Shown one piece after another: positions 9,449 to 19,586 of a stretch of 64,000 bases of DNA. Both the position numbers and the translations under genes were made by a program. The notes under the pieces were generated by a model. The model searched no databases, was not told the origin of the DNA, and saw only the letters and a program-made list of their open reading frames with translations. This DNA is from Chloroflexota bacterium (GTDB lineage: Bacteria > Chloroflexota > Dehalococcoidia > Lucifugimonadales > UBA3495). Within the stretch, counting starts at the first letter, position 1. Every line of letters starts with the position of its first letter. The stretch lies in assembly GCA_028873965.1 (NCBI GenBank), contig JAPPMU010000052.1:1-64000 (forward strand), read 5' to 3'.

Positions 9449-10429
9449 CTATTTACGTATCACCACAGTATCGCAAATCAAGTCGTGCAACCCTCGTTGA
9501 TCGCTCCGCAACGCGATCATCAAATAGCCGACGCCGAAAATTAACATGGATAGAATTCCAGCGAAGTATCTAGCCAAGGCGCGTCCGGGTCCAACTTTTG
9601 AACCGTCTGGTCGAAGAACGTACACGCCCAGCAAACGCTTCCCTATAGTTGTAGCCCAAACCGAAACAGCCGCTGTGTAGTACAGGACGCTCACCACGAG
9701 GCTCAGCAAGTCCACCCAATGCAATCCCGTGTCAGAGGCAAAGTATTCGTCAAACCCCGGCCATGCTGCGATAAAGACCATTTGGACAGCGGTCAGTACA
9801 ACGAGGTCGATTAGCCATCCCCAGAAACGTCTCCCGAACCCTGCCCGTTGGCTGGCATGATCTACCACGCTTCGGGTTGCCGCCGATTCCAAATCATCCA
9901 GAGGAAGGCCGCAAGAGAAACAGAACAAGGACCCTGGTTCGCTGATACGGTTGCAGCGTGGACAGGCGACGGTGGAACCAGATGAGGAAGGCTGATGCAG
10001 GTCAGCCGTGTCAGCCACAGTGTCATTTGTAGGAATTGATGACGACGCCGATGGTTTAACCGGGTTGGGCTTGAGGCGTTGAGCCAATGACTTGATGCTA
10101 AGGGAGGAGTATGTGGCTAAGGCCTTGGCTCCACGGGCAGTGACTATGCTGCCTCGTTTGATCCGAGGCGCAGAATACGCAGCCACATCAATACTGAGAG
10201 TTTTCAGATCAACGCCGATGTCCCTGATGCCAGTTTCCCGCGCCTTACCGCGCGGCGTAACCGTATGGGAATTTGATACTGGCAGAGAGTTGCCGCATCG
10301 GTGACAGAAGCGACTTTCCGGAGGGTTGTCAGCGCGGCAATCAGGGCAGACCAATGGCATCCGCGTTCCGCAAAGGTTGCAGAAAATGGCGGAGGCCACG
10401 GCGATTTCTAGACAGTTGGGGCATTGCAT
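9449..10429 (-). CDS. Multi-zinc-ribbon protein with C-terminal RDD domain
   Basis: Three CxxC-CxxC zinc ribbons, then AGFGRRFWGWLIDLVVLTAVQ...TIGKRLLGVYVLRPDG (RDD). Confidence 0.82.
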   Translation of the reverse strand: MQCPNCLEIAVASAIFCNLCGTRMPLVCPDCRADNPPESRFCHRCGNSLPVSNSHTVTPRGKARETGIRDIGVDLKTLSIDVAAYSAPRIKRGSIVTARGAKALATYSSLSIKSLAQRLKPNPVKPSASSSIPTNDTVADTADLHQPSSSGSTVACPRCNRISEPGSLFCFSCGLPLDDLESAATRSVVDHASQRAGFGRRFWGWLIDLVVLTAVQMVFIAAWPGFDEYFASDTGLHWVDLLSLVVSVLYYTAAVSVWATTIGKRLLGVYVLRPDGSKVGPGRALARYFAGILSMLIFGVGYLMIALRSDQRGLHDLICDTVVIRK

Positions 10430-10495
10430 AGGCTAACTCGCTAGGACACCCTGGTATCCAGTCGCACTCGTTTGGTGTGATCAGTCAGCAGTTGC

Positions 10496-11395
10496 CTAAC
10501 CTTGCAACCTCAGCGGCGCAATGGGGTTGGCGTCTTGCGGCGGCAGCGCGAGGTCCCCGGTGCGGCCTCGCCAGCGGTCGGCCAGGGGCCAGGACAAGAG
10601 CGTCGGCGGTTCGACGTCCTGCGCAGCCTCGGCGACTCCCGCAATGCCAGCGTCCTGGTCGTCGTCGGGGTTGTCGGCGTCCGGACGCCACGGCCACGGG
10701 AGATGCCGTCTCCAGGGATCCGAACCTCCGTACCCGTTGGCTTCGGCCACCACTGCCATCACCTGGTGGGGACGGTACACGCGGTGGGTCGGTCGCTCCG
10801 CCAGTATCGCCTCCTGGTCTATGGTTGCCCACAGGGCGGCGACGGAGGTCGCGCCGACGCTGCGGGCGCAGATGATGTCCTGCGGCCCGTCCCCCACGTA
10901 CATGGCATCGCTCGGATCAACGGCCATCGTTTGCAGGACGTCCAGCAACCCGTCGGGTGCCGGTTTGTAGGGTCGCGCGTCGGTCTTGAAATTTGCGTAC
11001 TCGACCAGCGGGGCCAGCCCGGACTCTCGCAACTCGATCTCCCCGAAGTACGGGATCTTGTCCGACAGGATGCCCACCCGTATTCCACGTCGCCGGAACG
11101 CGTGCAACAGCGTGGCAACTCCCGGGTACAGGTAGCGGCGATGCCCGTCAATGGCGTGGTAGTGGCTCAGGTAAACGGGAAGGATGCCCTCCAGCTCGTC
11201 CTGGGCCTCGGGATGGGTGCCGAAAAACCACAGGAGGTGTTGGTGAAATGGGCGATGGAATTCGGCGGCGACCGCCTCGGCGGTGGGCGCAACCATGCCC
11301 AGTTCCCTCGCGGTGCTTTCCATTAGTCCCAAGTGGATGCCCCAGCTGTTCCACAGGGTCAGATCCCAGTCGAAAACCACCGCCTGCATTGCCAC
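10496..11395 (-). CDS. HAD-family hydrolase
   Basis: VVFDWDLTLWNS, VGILSDK, YVGDGPQDIICARSVGATSVAALWA. Confidence 0.85.
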   Translation of the reverse strand: MAMQAVVFDWDLTLWNSWGIHLGLMESTARELGMVAPTAEAVAAEFHRPFHQHLLWFFGTHPEAQDELEGILPVYLSHYHAIDGHRRYLYPGVATLLHAFRRRGIRVGILSDKIPYFGEIELRESGLAPLVEYANFKTDARPYKPAPDGLLDVLQTMAVDPSDAMYVGDGPQDIICARSVGATSVAALWATIDQEAILAERPTHRVYRPHQVMAVVAEANGYGGSDPWRRHLPWPWRPDADNPDDDQDAGIAGVAEAAQDVEPPTLLSWPLADRWRGRTGDLALPPQDANPIAPLRLQG

Positions 11396-11450
11396 CTCCC
11401 GTGGTTGGGCCAGGCTCTGACGGATACCTTCGCGAATACGGAAAGCGCGT

Positions 11451-12254
11451 TTAACAGTGACCCGGGTGGCTCTGACCCCCGCCCTGGTAGTCGATAGCGC
11501 TGGGCATCACGGTGGTGCCGGGGTGCTCCGCTCGCCCGAGTTTGACAGTGACCGCGCCGCTGGCGTAGTGCAGCACGCCGCTGACCTCCAGGGTGGGCGA
11601 GTCGGCGAGATAAGTGATGTCGCCGTTGGATTCCACTCGGAAGGGCCGGTCGTGGCCGGGATAAATGGTATTGGCGGCGGCGACGATTTTCTGGATGCTG
11701 GCCCTGGCGTCGGCCTCGCTCCAGAAGATGATCGCCGGCGTGCCCCGGCCAATCGCCCCGGCATCCGACATGGCGTCGCCGCCGATGCACACCGCGCCGG
11801 CCTCCGTTTCCACGACGACGCTGATGTGGCCACGGGTATGTCCGGGCGTCTCGATGATCCTAACCCCGGGCTCCAGTTCCGTTTCGCCGCTGACCGCGTT
11901 GACCTTCTGCTGCAGCAGGGTGTCGGCGAAGTACCTCGCGGTGGCCAGGTCGCCGACCCGGGGGTTGCGGCTGTATTCTAGCTCGTCGGCGTGGATCACG
12001 ATTTCCGCGTTGGGGAAGAGATCGGTATTCTGGGAATGGTCCCAGTGCGCGTGGGTTAAAATCACCCGGCCAATGTCGTCCGTGGAAATGCCATGCGCGG
12101 CCAGCTCGTCGACCAGCATGTTGCGACGGCCAAAGTGCGCCACGTCCACAATGGACAGCACCTCGCCGCGGATCAGAGTAACGGTACACAAGCCCAACCG
12201 CGTCTGGTCGGTGTTGATGGAGTATCCGCCCATGATGATTTCCAGTTCCGGCAT
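11451..12254 (-). CDS. MBL-fold metallo-hydrolase
   Basis: LTHAHWDHSQNTDLFP, IETPGHTRGHISVVVE, GGDAMSD. Confidence 0.9.
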   Translation of the reverse strand: MPELEIIMGGYSINTDQTRLGLCTVTLIRGEVLSIVDVAHFGRRNMLVDELAAHGISTDDIGRVILTHAHWDHSQNTDLFPNAEIVIHADELEYSRNPRVGDLATARYFADTLLQQKVNAVSGETELEPGVRIIETPGHTRGHISVVVETEAGAVCIGGDAMSDAGAIGRGTPAIIFWSEADARASIQKIVAAANTIYPGHDRPFRVESNGDITYLADSPTLEVSGVLHYASGAVTVKLGRAEHPGTTVMPSAIDYQGGGQSHPGHC

Positions 12255-12362
12255 AATGTCCCTCCGCCAGAATTTGCGGCGCGCTGCTGAACAGCCCGGC
12301 CGGCGCGATTATAGCACCGCGCCCGGCGCAGCTCAGCGAACCCGAAGCCCTTCTGCTCTCTG

Positions 12363-13895
12363 ATGGCCCCTCCGGTCGAAATCGTCCTGCTGAACGGGAA
12401 GATCCTCGCCGGGGAAGGCAGCCCGAGCGCGCTGGCCGTGGCCGGCCGGAAAGTTCTGGCGGTGGGCGACGAACGGGAAATCCGGGGATTGGCTACGCCG
12501 GACACGACTGTGCTGGACTGCGGCGGCCGCAGGGTCATCCCGGGCATCGTGGACGCACATTGCCACGTGTTGGCCGCTGCTGCCACCAGCCGGTGGGTCG
12601 ATTGTCGTCCGACGGCGATGCCCGATGTCGACGCGGTAATTGACGCGCTGCGTGAAGCCCCAGGTTCCGCTGATGATTGGATACGCGGCTACGGATACGA
12701 TGACTCTCCCGCAGGCCGGGGCCGGCACTTGACCCGGCACGATCTGGACCGGGTTTCTATATCGCGGCCGGTCCGGGTGGACCATCGCTCCGGGCATGCG
12801 TGCGCGCTCAACAGCCGCGCGCTGGCGTCCGTCGGGATCGACCGCCGGACGTCGGACCCGCCCGGGAGCGTGATTGTGAGAGATCACGAGGGGGAGCCCA
12901 CCGGACTGCTCCTGGAAATGGCCGACTGGTTGCGTGAACGCTTGGGAGTATCCGACGATGCCTCTTTCGAGGATGTGCAAGGCGCCGTGCGCGAGTTCGG
13001 CGACAAGTTGCTGGCCTATGGCATCACGGCCGTCACGGATGCCGGGCCGAGCAATGGCCTCGACCGTTGGCGGTATTTCCGGAGAGTGTCCGGTGACGGC
13101 ACGCTGCCCCTGCAGCTGACCATGATGGTCGGCTTCGACCGGTTGGATGAAATGCTGCACGCCGGGTTGGGCTACGGCGCCACCGCCAACGATGGCCGGC
13201 TGACTGTGAGTCACGCCAAGATTATGCTCACCGCGTCCACCGGGCAACTGCGACCGGATCCTGCGCAGCTAACTGAGATGGTGGCTCACGCCCACCGGCT
13301 GGGCTTCCCGGTGGCGATCCACGCGGTGGAGCGGGATGCCGTCGTCGCGGCCGCGCTGGCCATCGGCGACGCGCGGCCGCTCATTGCCGACGATGGCAGC
13401 CGGGTTCGGGACCGCATCGAGCACTGCGCCGAATGTCCTCCGGACGTGCTCGCGTTGGTGGCCCAAAGCGGAGCGATGGCTGTCCCGAATCCCGGGTTTT
13501 TGCACTACGACGGCGAGCGATACCTCCGCACTGTTGCAGCCGACCTGCTGCCTCACCTCTACCCGATGGGCGCGTTGCTCGCCCGTGGAATCCGAACTCG
13601 CCTGGGCTCCGACGCACCGGTGGTCGAACCAAACCCGTGGGCGGCAATGGCGGCCGCGGTGTCACGGCAATCGGCCGGCGGCGTTGATCTTGGTGGCGAG
13701 GTGGTGAAGTCGGTGGCGCAAGCGCTGACCCTGCACTCCGGCACGCAGCGCATTGCGGCGGGGATGCCGGCGGACCTGGCGGTGGTGGATCCCGATCCGT
13801 TCGCGGTTTCGACGGCGAATTTACCCGAGGTTCGTTCCGTGGCGACCATCGTGGCCGGAGGGTTGGTTTGGCGCGACGGGCGACCTAGTCAATAA
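12363..13895 (+). CDS. Amidohydrolase family protein (YtcJ-like)
   Basis: VIPGIVDAHCHVL, FPVAIHAVERDAV, RIEHCAECPPD, RLGSDAPVVEPNPW. Confidence 0.9.
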   Translation: MAPPVEIVLLNGKILAGEGSPSALAVAGRKVLAVGDEREIRGLATPDTTVLDCGGRRVIPGIVDAHCHVLAAAATSRWVDCRPTAMPDVDAVIDALREAPGSADDWIRGYGYDDSPAGRGRHLTRHDLDRVSISRPVRVDHRSGHACALNSRALASVGIDRRTSDPPGSVIVRDHEGEPTGLLLEMADWLRERLGVSDDASFEDVQGAVREFGDKLLAYGITAVTDAGPSNGLDRWRYFRRVSGDGTLPLQLTMMVGFDRLDEMLHAGLGYGATANDGRLTVSHAKIMLTASTGQLRPDPAQLTEMVAHAHRLGFPVAIHAVERDAVVAAALAIGDARPLIADDGSRVRDRIEHCAECPPDVLALVAQSGAMAVPNPGFLHYDGERYLRTVAADLLPHLYPMGALLARGIRTRLGSDAPVVEPNPWAAMAAAVSRQSAGGVDLGGEVVKSVAQALTLHSGTQRIAAGMPADLAVVDPDPFAVSTANLPEVRSVATIVAGGLVWRDGRPSQ

Positions 13896-14247
13896 CCACG
13901 TCGCCGCCTTCCCACATTTGCACGGTCAGTGTGCTGCCTTGGAACAGATTTGTACCTAACAGGAACTGGTTTTCCGATTCCATAACGTAGACGCCACGGT
14001 AATCTCCGTTCCAAATCACCGTGGCCACGTAAAAATTGCACTTGACTATCTGACCATCAGCCAGCGTCATCTCGGTCTGGCCGGCGGGAGTGAAACCCAG
14101 TTGTCCTATGAATTCAACGCCAAGTGTCAGGTCACTGTCAAATCCGGTATCGACGACTACTTCCCGGCGCCACCGATAGCCGTTGATGTCCAAAATTGCG
14201 ACAGGCACAATGGGCTCCAGGTCTTGATTGACGAACCCGGCAATCAC
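13885..14247 (-). CDS. Clan AA retropepsin-like aspartic protease
   Basis: VVVDTGFDSDLTL (DTG) and FLLGTNLF motif. Confidence 0.7.
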   Translation of the reverse strand: MIAGFVNQDLEPIVPVAILDINGYRWRREVVVDTGFDSDLTLGVEFIGQLGFTPAGQTEMTLADGQIVKCNFYVATVIWNGDYRGVYVMESENQFLLGTNLFQGSTLTVQMWEGGDVVID

Positions 14248-14513
14248 AATCTACTCCCATAGTGCCCGCCCATTTTCACGGCTGCCGGATAACCGATGCG
14301 AAAGACAAAAAACAGAGTCGGCAGCGGGTGCCGTTGCCGCAACTTTTCGTTGGCGTCTCTGAACCGGTCTCCAATCGCATAGTCGCCCGTCTCGACTTCC
14401 AGGGCCAAATAGCGACCGTGTTCGTGCGGTTCCAGCTTGTGCCGCAACCCTGCGTCGTAGATGGCGTGGGCGCGGGTCGCCAGATCATCGCGCTGGCGTT
14501 TGTCGGTAGCCAT
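14244..14513 (-). CDS. Small conserved hypothetical protein coupled to the retropepsin-like gene
   Basis: 4-bp overlap with downstream ORF; 89 aa, HEHGRYLALEVETGDYAIGD. Confidence 0.65.
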   Translation of the reverse strand: MATDKRQRDDLATRAHAIYDAGLRHKLEPHEHGRYLALEVETGDYAIGDRFRDANEKLRQRHPLPTLFFVFRIGYPAAVKMGGHYGSRL

Positions 14514-14602
14514 GACAATCTCCTTCCCTTTATCAGGGTTGGCACGGAGTAGCCGGCCCCGGCAGCGACGCCGGAGCCGATAATCCCGAGAGCTTGCCGC
14601 AA

Positions 14603-15490
14603 TTAGTGCCCCACGCGGTCCTGGAATTCCCGCTCGGTGGTCGCTGCCTCCACCGCCTGGTATTCGGGCAGGCTGATCAGGGCCTCCACCTCGGCGCGAC
14701 GCTGGGCAACCTCTGCCGCGCCGATGCCGATGTGGCCGGTGTCGCGCAAGCTGGTGTATGCGTTCTGGATGCCCTGCACCGCTGCGATGGCCGGCGTGGT
14801 GGCGTAGATGATGACCTTGTAGCCCAGCTCCTCGTATTCCTGCACCGTGATGTCGTCGGTGCCTGCGATGACCAGCAGCGGCACGTCGGGTACGCCGGCG
14901 CGGAAGGTCGCCAGGTCCTCACGCTGGCGGACGCCCCGGGGCATCACCACGTCCACGCCCAGGTCGCGCAGGGCGTTGCCGCGACTGATAGCATCCTCCA
15001 TGTCGCCCTCCACGGCGGTGAAGGAATCGGTGCGGCCGATGATCAGGAAGTCGGGGTCGCTGCGGGCTTCCAGCGCATAGCGCATCTTTTCCAGGAACTC
15101 GTCGATGGGGATCACGTGCTCCAGGCCGGCGTGGTAGGACGCGCGCTTGGGGAACACCTGGTCCTCGATGTGGATGCCGCAGATGCCGGCGCGCTCGAAG
15201 GTGCGCACCGTGTGCATGGTATGCACCGGATCGCCGTAGCCGGCGCCGGCGTCGCAGATCACCGGCAGCGGCACCGATTTCGCCACCCGCTGGGCAACGT
15301 CGACCTGCTCGGTCAGCGTCATCAGCGGCTCGGTGACGGCCAGGTGGGCGCCGCTCATGTAGCCGCCCACGTACACGGTGTCGAACCCCAGCGACTGCAC
15401 CACGCGCGCCGACATCGGGTCGTAGGCGCCGGGGGCCACAATCGTTTCGCCGGCGGTCAGTCGGTTTTTCAGGTCGGAACGCAGAGACAT
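14603..15490 (-). CDS. Isocitrate lyase/PEP mutase family protein
   Basis: APGAYDPMSARVVQSLGFDTVYVGGYM, DAGAGYGDP, GICGIHIEDQVFPKRASYHAG, IIGRTDSF. Confidence 0.9.
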   Translation of the reverse strand: MSLRSDLKNRLTAGETIVAPGAYDPMSARVVQSLGFDTVYVGGYMSGAHLAVTEPLMTLTEQVDVAQRVAKSVPLPVICDAGAGYGDPVHTMHTVRTFERAGICGIHIEDQVFPKRASYHAGLEHVIPIDEFLEKMRYALEARSDPDFLIIGRTDSFTAVEGDMEDAISRGNALRDLGVDVVMPRGVRQREDLATFRAGVPDVPLLVIAGTDDITVQEYEELGYKVIIYATTPAIAAVQGIQNAYTSLRDTGHIGIGAAEVAQRRAEVEALISLPEYQAVEAATTEREFQDRVGH

Positions 15491-15608
15491 TTGAGTACAC
15501 CTCCGATCAGGCAGGAATGGTGGTCAGATTCGTGCCGCCCAGCGTACCATACCGGGGCTCCACGCATGGGCCGGGTAGGAGCGCGACCACCGGGTTGCCC
15601 GCTCTGGG

Positions 15609-16433
15609 CTAGATGGGGAAAGCCCGCTCCAGCGCCTGCCGCTGATCCGTCGTCAGGCTCCAGCCGGAGGCTTCGCAGTTGGCCGCGGTTCTCTCAACGC
15701 TGTTGGATTTGGGGATGGCGATGATCCCCGTCTGGTCGGCTACCCAATTCAGCGCGACCTGTGCCGCCGTTTTCCCAACCTCGCCGGCGACTTCCTCCAA
15801 TACGTCGTTGTCGCGGTTCCGGCCCAACGCCCGGCGCAGACGACCGCCCCGATTGCCCACCAGGGCGCCTTCATGCAGAGGCGAGTACGCGATCACCGTC
15901 ATATTGTTTCGGCGGCAGTAGGGGATCACGTCGCGCTCGGCGCTGCGGCGGCGCAGGTTGTACAGGATCTGGTTGGAGACGATGGGCACGTTGGGCATGG
16001 CCGCCTGGGCTTCCCGCATCTCGTCCACCGAAAAATTGCTGACGCCCACGTGCGCCACCGCGCCATCGGATACCAGGCGATCCATGGCGCGCATGGTTTC
16101 GGCAACGGGCACCCTGGGGTTGGGCCAGTGGATTTGGTACAGGTCAATGCGGTCCACAGCCAGCAGACGCAGGCTTTGCTCGGCGGCCCTGAGCACCTCG
16201 TCGTAGCGCAGATGGCTGCCCAGCACCTTGGTCGCCACGATGACCTGGTCTCGAATCCCGGCTATCGCCTCGCCCACCGCGGCCTCGGTGCGGTACATCT
16301 CCGCGGTATCGATCAGGTTTGCGCCCAGCTCGACCCCGCGCCGCAATGGTTCGGGACCGCCGGTGTACCGCCAGGTTCCAAGCCCGATCTCGGGTACCAT
16401 CAGGCTCGACGATCCCAACCGTTCGTAATTCAT
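15609..16433 (-). CDS. Aldo/keto reductase
   Basis: GLGTWRYTGG, LIDTAEMYRTEAAVGEAI, DRIDLYQIHWPNP, VAHVGVSNFS, IPKSNSVERTAAN. Confidence 0.92.
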   Translation of the reverse strand: MNYERLGSSSLMVPEIGLGTWRYTGGPEPLRRGVELGANLIDTAEMYRTEAAVGEAIAGIRDQVIVATKVLGSHLRYDEVLRAAEQSLRLLAVDRIDLYQIHWPNPRVPVAETMRAMDRLVSDGAVAHVGVSNFSVDEMREAQAAMPNVPIVSNQILYNLRRRSAERDVIPYCRRNNMTVIAYSPLHEGALVGNRGGRLRRALGRNRDNDVLEEVAGEVGKTAAQVALNWVADQTGIIAIPKSNSVERTAANCEASGWSLTTDQRQALERAFPI

Positions 16434-16475
16434 GCCGACTGCTTCCTTATGCGATTGCGGGATTCACCGCAGAGA

Positions 16476-18326
16476 CTATGGGGTAACGTCGAACTGCACC
16501 TCGGCGACCTTGCGGCCGTCCTCGTACACGTACGCCCAGTACCGCCCCGGCGCCCAGCGCAACGGGGCGGTTGGGCCTACCGACAGCCACTGAGTGCCGC
16601 CGGCAAACCGTGACTCGAACCGCACGGGCACTCGACGTCGGCTATTGGTGAAACCATCCTCAAAATACTCGACCACCTCGAATTGCAGTTGTTTGGGATC
16701 ACCGGAGATCGAGTAGGAGTATTTGAGCGTCAGGTACAGCCAACCTTCTACGTCCGACGCCGAAATCCTGTTGATCGGCTGACCCTCCACGCTCAACGCG
16801 ACGTATGCCTGGTCAACCCGTCCGTTGACTGTCGGCAGGGTTGGATCTACCGGGGCCGGATCGGGAACTCCTTCGACCACGGTGGATGCCCGACCCCGGT
16901 ACCATTGGTCCCAGATGTGTTCCAGATCCGGCTGCATCAGCATGCCTCCGGCCCGGAGCCATTCCACACGGATATCGCTCTCCGTGAAATCGCGCTGCGA
17001 CGGATAGGAGGGGTCTCCCGCCAGCCTGGCGTACAGCGCCCGCCAGGCCTGTAGGAACCGTTCCTCGCCCAATTGGCGGTACAGCGCCAGCAACAGCCGC
17101 TCGCCCAGGTAGTAGTTGCACCGCCACAAGCCGGGATCCTCCTGCGCCTCTTCCGGGTCGTCCGGTGACCGTAGTTCGAGTTCGCTGAGGGACGAGGCGC
17201 CGTCGCAGGGATAGTTGGTCGACTCCAGGGGAGCGCCTCCGGTGACGTGTCGTGCGTAAGTCGCGGCGAAATCCGCCCCGCCCTCGGAATGCCAGACGGG
17301 CTTCGCATACAGGTAATAGTGTGCGATCTCGTGAAAAACGGCGTGCGGGGCAAATTCCGGTTTGGAGTTGTCGTCGATCTCCGGCAACAACGTGACGTGC
17401 GTCTGGTAGTTGGTGCCGGCCGCCGCTCCCGCAACGTAGTCGGTGACGTGTATCACGATGGCCGGGGTCGGAAAGTCGGCGTCGAACATGCCCTCGAAAA
17501 CGGGCACCGCCGCCTGAGCCACCGCCATCACCGGCGAACCGGCCGGCGCGGGCCCGGAGCGTACTATCGCGATGGGAACAATCGACCCGCTCCGGCTGGT
17601 AGTGGCTCCCAGTTCCACGTTGAGGGTTCCGGGGTTGGCCACTATCGCATCGAATTCGGGCGACAGGAACCGGGAACGTTCGTAGAGTACCGCCACAATC
17701 GCGGCTTCGGCGGTGGTCAGTCCGTCGAGGAACCAGTCCGCGCTGGCGAGCTGCGCCAACCGATCCGGCCGGTCCTGCGCCATTCGTTGCAGCGACAATA
17801 ACGCGGGCAGATCCATTGGTCGCAGGCCGTCTTGGAATTCGTCCGATGCCAGCAATGCGCTCAAGACCTCTGGTGCGCTCAGCCCCACGTTGACCATGCG
17901 CTCGGCGGCGTTAAATTCGTCCGCGGTCTGCAAACCGTCGGCAATCCAGCTGATGCCGCTAATCTGCGCGATTACATCGGGATTGGCCTGTTCCGCGAAT
18001 CCCCAGTTGCGCGCCTCGGAGAGGCTGAACGCTGAAGGCTCCGGGGTCGCTGTGGGAGATTGGCGGGGTATCGCCGTGGCCGGAATCACCCGCGGCGACC
18101 GGGCGTTTGCCGGCCGCGCGGTGGGTGCAGCGGTGGCCGGCGGCTGAGTCGCAGTGGGTGCCGGCTCGGTTTCCTGGGAGGCGGCGACTCTCGCCAGGGC
18201 CGCGTCGATGGTCGCTTGCAGGTCAGCAGTGGGGGAATCGGTTGCCGGGCCGCTGCCAAAAAAGCAGCCGACGGAGGCAATCGCCCCCATCAAGCCAAGA
18301 ACCAACCAGGTCGGTGGGTAACGCAT
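16476..18326 (-). CDS. Secreted lipoprotein with gluzincin-type (peptidase MA-like) metalloprotease domain
   Basis: N-terminal TM/lipobox (ASVGC), low-complexity TP-rich linker, zinc motif HEIAHYY followed by WHSEGGADFAA. Confidence 0.7.
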   Translation of the reverse strand: MRYPPTWLVLGLMGAIASVGCFFGSGPATDSPTADLQATIDAALARVAASQETEPAPTATQPPATAAPTARPANARSPRVIPATAIPRQSPTATPEPSAFSLSEARNWGFAEQANPDVIAQISGISWIADGLQTADEFNAAERMVNVGLSAPEVLSALLASDEFQDGLRPMDLPALLSLQRMAQDRPDRLAQLASADWFLDGLTTAEAAIVAVLYERSRFLSPEFDAIVANPGTLNVELGATTSRSGSIVPIAIVRSGPAPAGSPVMAVAQAAVPVFEGMFDADFPTPAIVIHVTDYVAGAAAGTNYQTHVTLLPEIDDNSKPEFAPHAVFHEIAHYYLYAKPVWHSEGGADFAATYARHVTGGAPLESTNYPCDGASSLSELELRSPDDPEEAQEDPGLWRCNYYLGERLLLALYRQLGEERFLQAWRALYARLAGDPSYPSQRDFTESDIRVEWLRAGGMLMQPDLEHIWDQWYRGRASTVVEGVPDPAPVDPTLPTVNGRVDQAYVALSVEGQPINRISASDVEGWLYLTLKYSYSISGDPKQLQFEVVEYFEDGFTNSRRRVPVRFESRFAGGTQWLSVGPTAPLRWAPGRYWAYVYEDGRKVAEVQFDVTP

Positions 18327-18372
18327 GATCGAAAGTATAGAGTTCCCAGGGGCCGCGTGCTATCAGGTACGT

Positions 18373-18378
18373 TATAAT
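18373..18378 (+). promoter_or_regulatory. Putative -10 element TATAAT(CGCCG)
   Basis: TATAATCGCC upstream of the SDR gene. Confidence 0.5.
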
Positions 18379-18431
18379 CGCCGTCATTGGGTTCAAGACG
18401 TAACGAAAACTTCTCCAGGAGAGTTGCAGAC

Positions 18432-19184
18432 ATGGGCAAACTGGACGGCAGGGTAGCACTGATAACCGGCTCGGGCCGCAACATCGGCCGGGCCACGGCG
18501 TTGATGATGGCCGCGGAAGGAGCCAACATTGTAGTCAACGCGCGCAGCAACCGCGACGAGGCGGAGGCCACCGCGGCGGCCGTCGAGGAATTGGGCGTCA
18601 AGGCCCTGCCCGTCCTCGCCGACGTGTCCCAAAAGGACCAGGTTGACGCCATGATCGACGCCGCCATGTCAACCTTTGGGAGCATCGACATCCTGGTCAA
18701 CAACGCCGCCATCCGCCCGCACAAACCATTCACCGAAGTGACGGTGGAAGACTGGGAACACGTGCGCGGGGTGGTGCTGGACGGTTCCTTTTACACCACG
18801 CGCGGCGTTATCCAGCAGATGGTGGACAACAATTTCGGTCGCATCGTGTTCCTCACGGGGGATGGAGCCTTTCGGGGAAGCCCGCTGCGGGCTCACGTCT
18901 CGGCGGCCAAGATGGGCATAGTGGGCATGGCCCGCAGCCTCGCCTCCGAGTTCGCCGGCAACAACATTCGCGTCAACGTCGTGTCCCCGGGAAGCATCGA
19001 CACCAGCCGCGCCAACCCCGAATGGTACGCTGGCCGGGTTCCCGACGCTTCCGCCGTTCCCCTGGGGCGACAGGGTAAGCCCGACGAAATCGCGTCGACG
19101 GTCACCTTCCTCTGCACGGATGACGGCGGTTTCATCACCGGCCAGACTATCCACGTGAACGGCGGCCAGGGGTTCTTCGGCTGA
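18432..19184 (+). CDS. SDR-family oxidoreductase
   Basis: GRVALITGSGRNIGRATAL, NNAAIR, HVSAAKMGIVGMARSLA (atypical catalytic triad order), CTDDGGFITGQTIHVNGGQGFFG; start chosen after CCAGGAGAG. Confidence 0.88.
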   Translation: MGKLDGRVALITGSGRNIGRATALMMAAEGANIVVNARSNRDEAEATAAAVEELGVKALPVLADVSQKDQVDAMIDAAMSTFGSIDILVNNAAIRPHKPFTEVTVEDWEHVRGVVLDGSFYTTRGVIQQMVDNNFGRIVFLTGDGAFRGSPLRAHVSAAKMGIVGMARSLASEFAGNNIRVNVVSPGSIDTSRANPEWYAGRVPDASAVPLGRQGKPDEIASTVTFLCTDDGGFITGQTIHVNGGQGFFG

Positions 19185-19247
19185 GCCACTGCCCGGCGTG
19201 GAATTCCGGCCCAAAATGTCCCCGCAATGCGGCCGTGCGCGCTCATG

Positions 19248-19284
19248 AAAAAACGGCTCCAAAACCGGAGCCGTTCGTTTTTTC
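19248..19284. terminator. Bidirectional intrinsic terminator
   Basis: AAAAAACGGCTCC-AAAACC-GGAGCCGTT..TTTTTT between SDR (+) and tRNA (-). Confidence 0.85.
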
Positions 19285-19290
19285 AAAAAG

Positions 19291-19365
19291 TGGAGCGGAA
19301 GACGGGATTCGAACCCGCGACCTTCTCCTTGGCAAGGAGACGCTCTACCACTGAGCCACTTCCGC
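19291..19365 (-). tRNA. tRNA-Gly (anticodon GCC), CCA encoded
   Basis: Reverse strand GCGGAAGTGGCTCAGTGGTAGAGCGTCTCCTTGCCAAGGAGAAGGTCGCGGGTTCGAATCCCGTCTTCCGCTCCA folds as a cloverleaf; TTCGAAT T-loop. Confidence 0.96.
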
Positions 19366-19586
19366 CGGATGCACATTGCTTCTTGTGATCGTACCATATG
19401 CCCCGAACGAATGTAAAGGAATACAGCGCAAAACTTGCTGTGCTCGCACCCTCAAAAAATGCGGTCTGACAATGGCGCACGCGCGGGCTCATGGTCAACT
19501 TGACCCCCTATTTGCCCTGTGCTTTACTTGCCCAACCATCGGCCCGAGTTCCGCCGGCGGGACACGACCGATCCCAGAGGGTAGCC

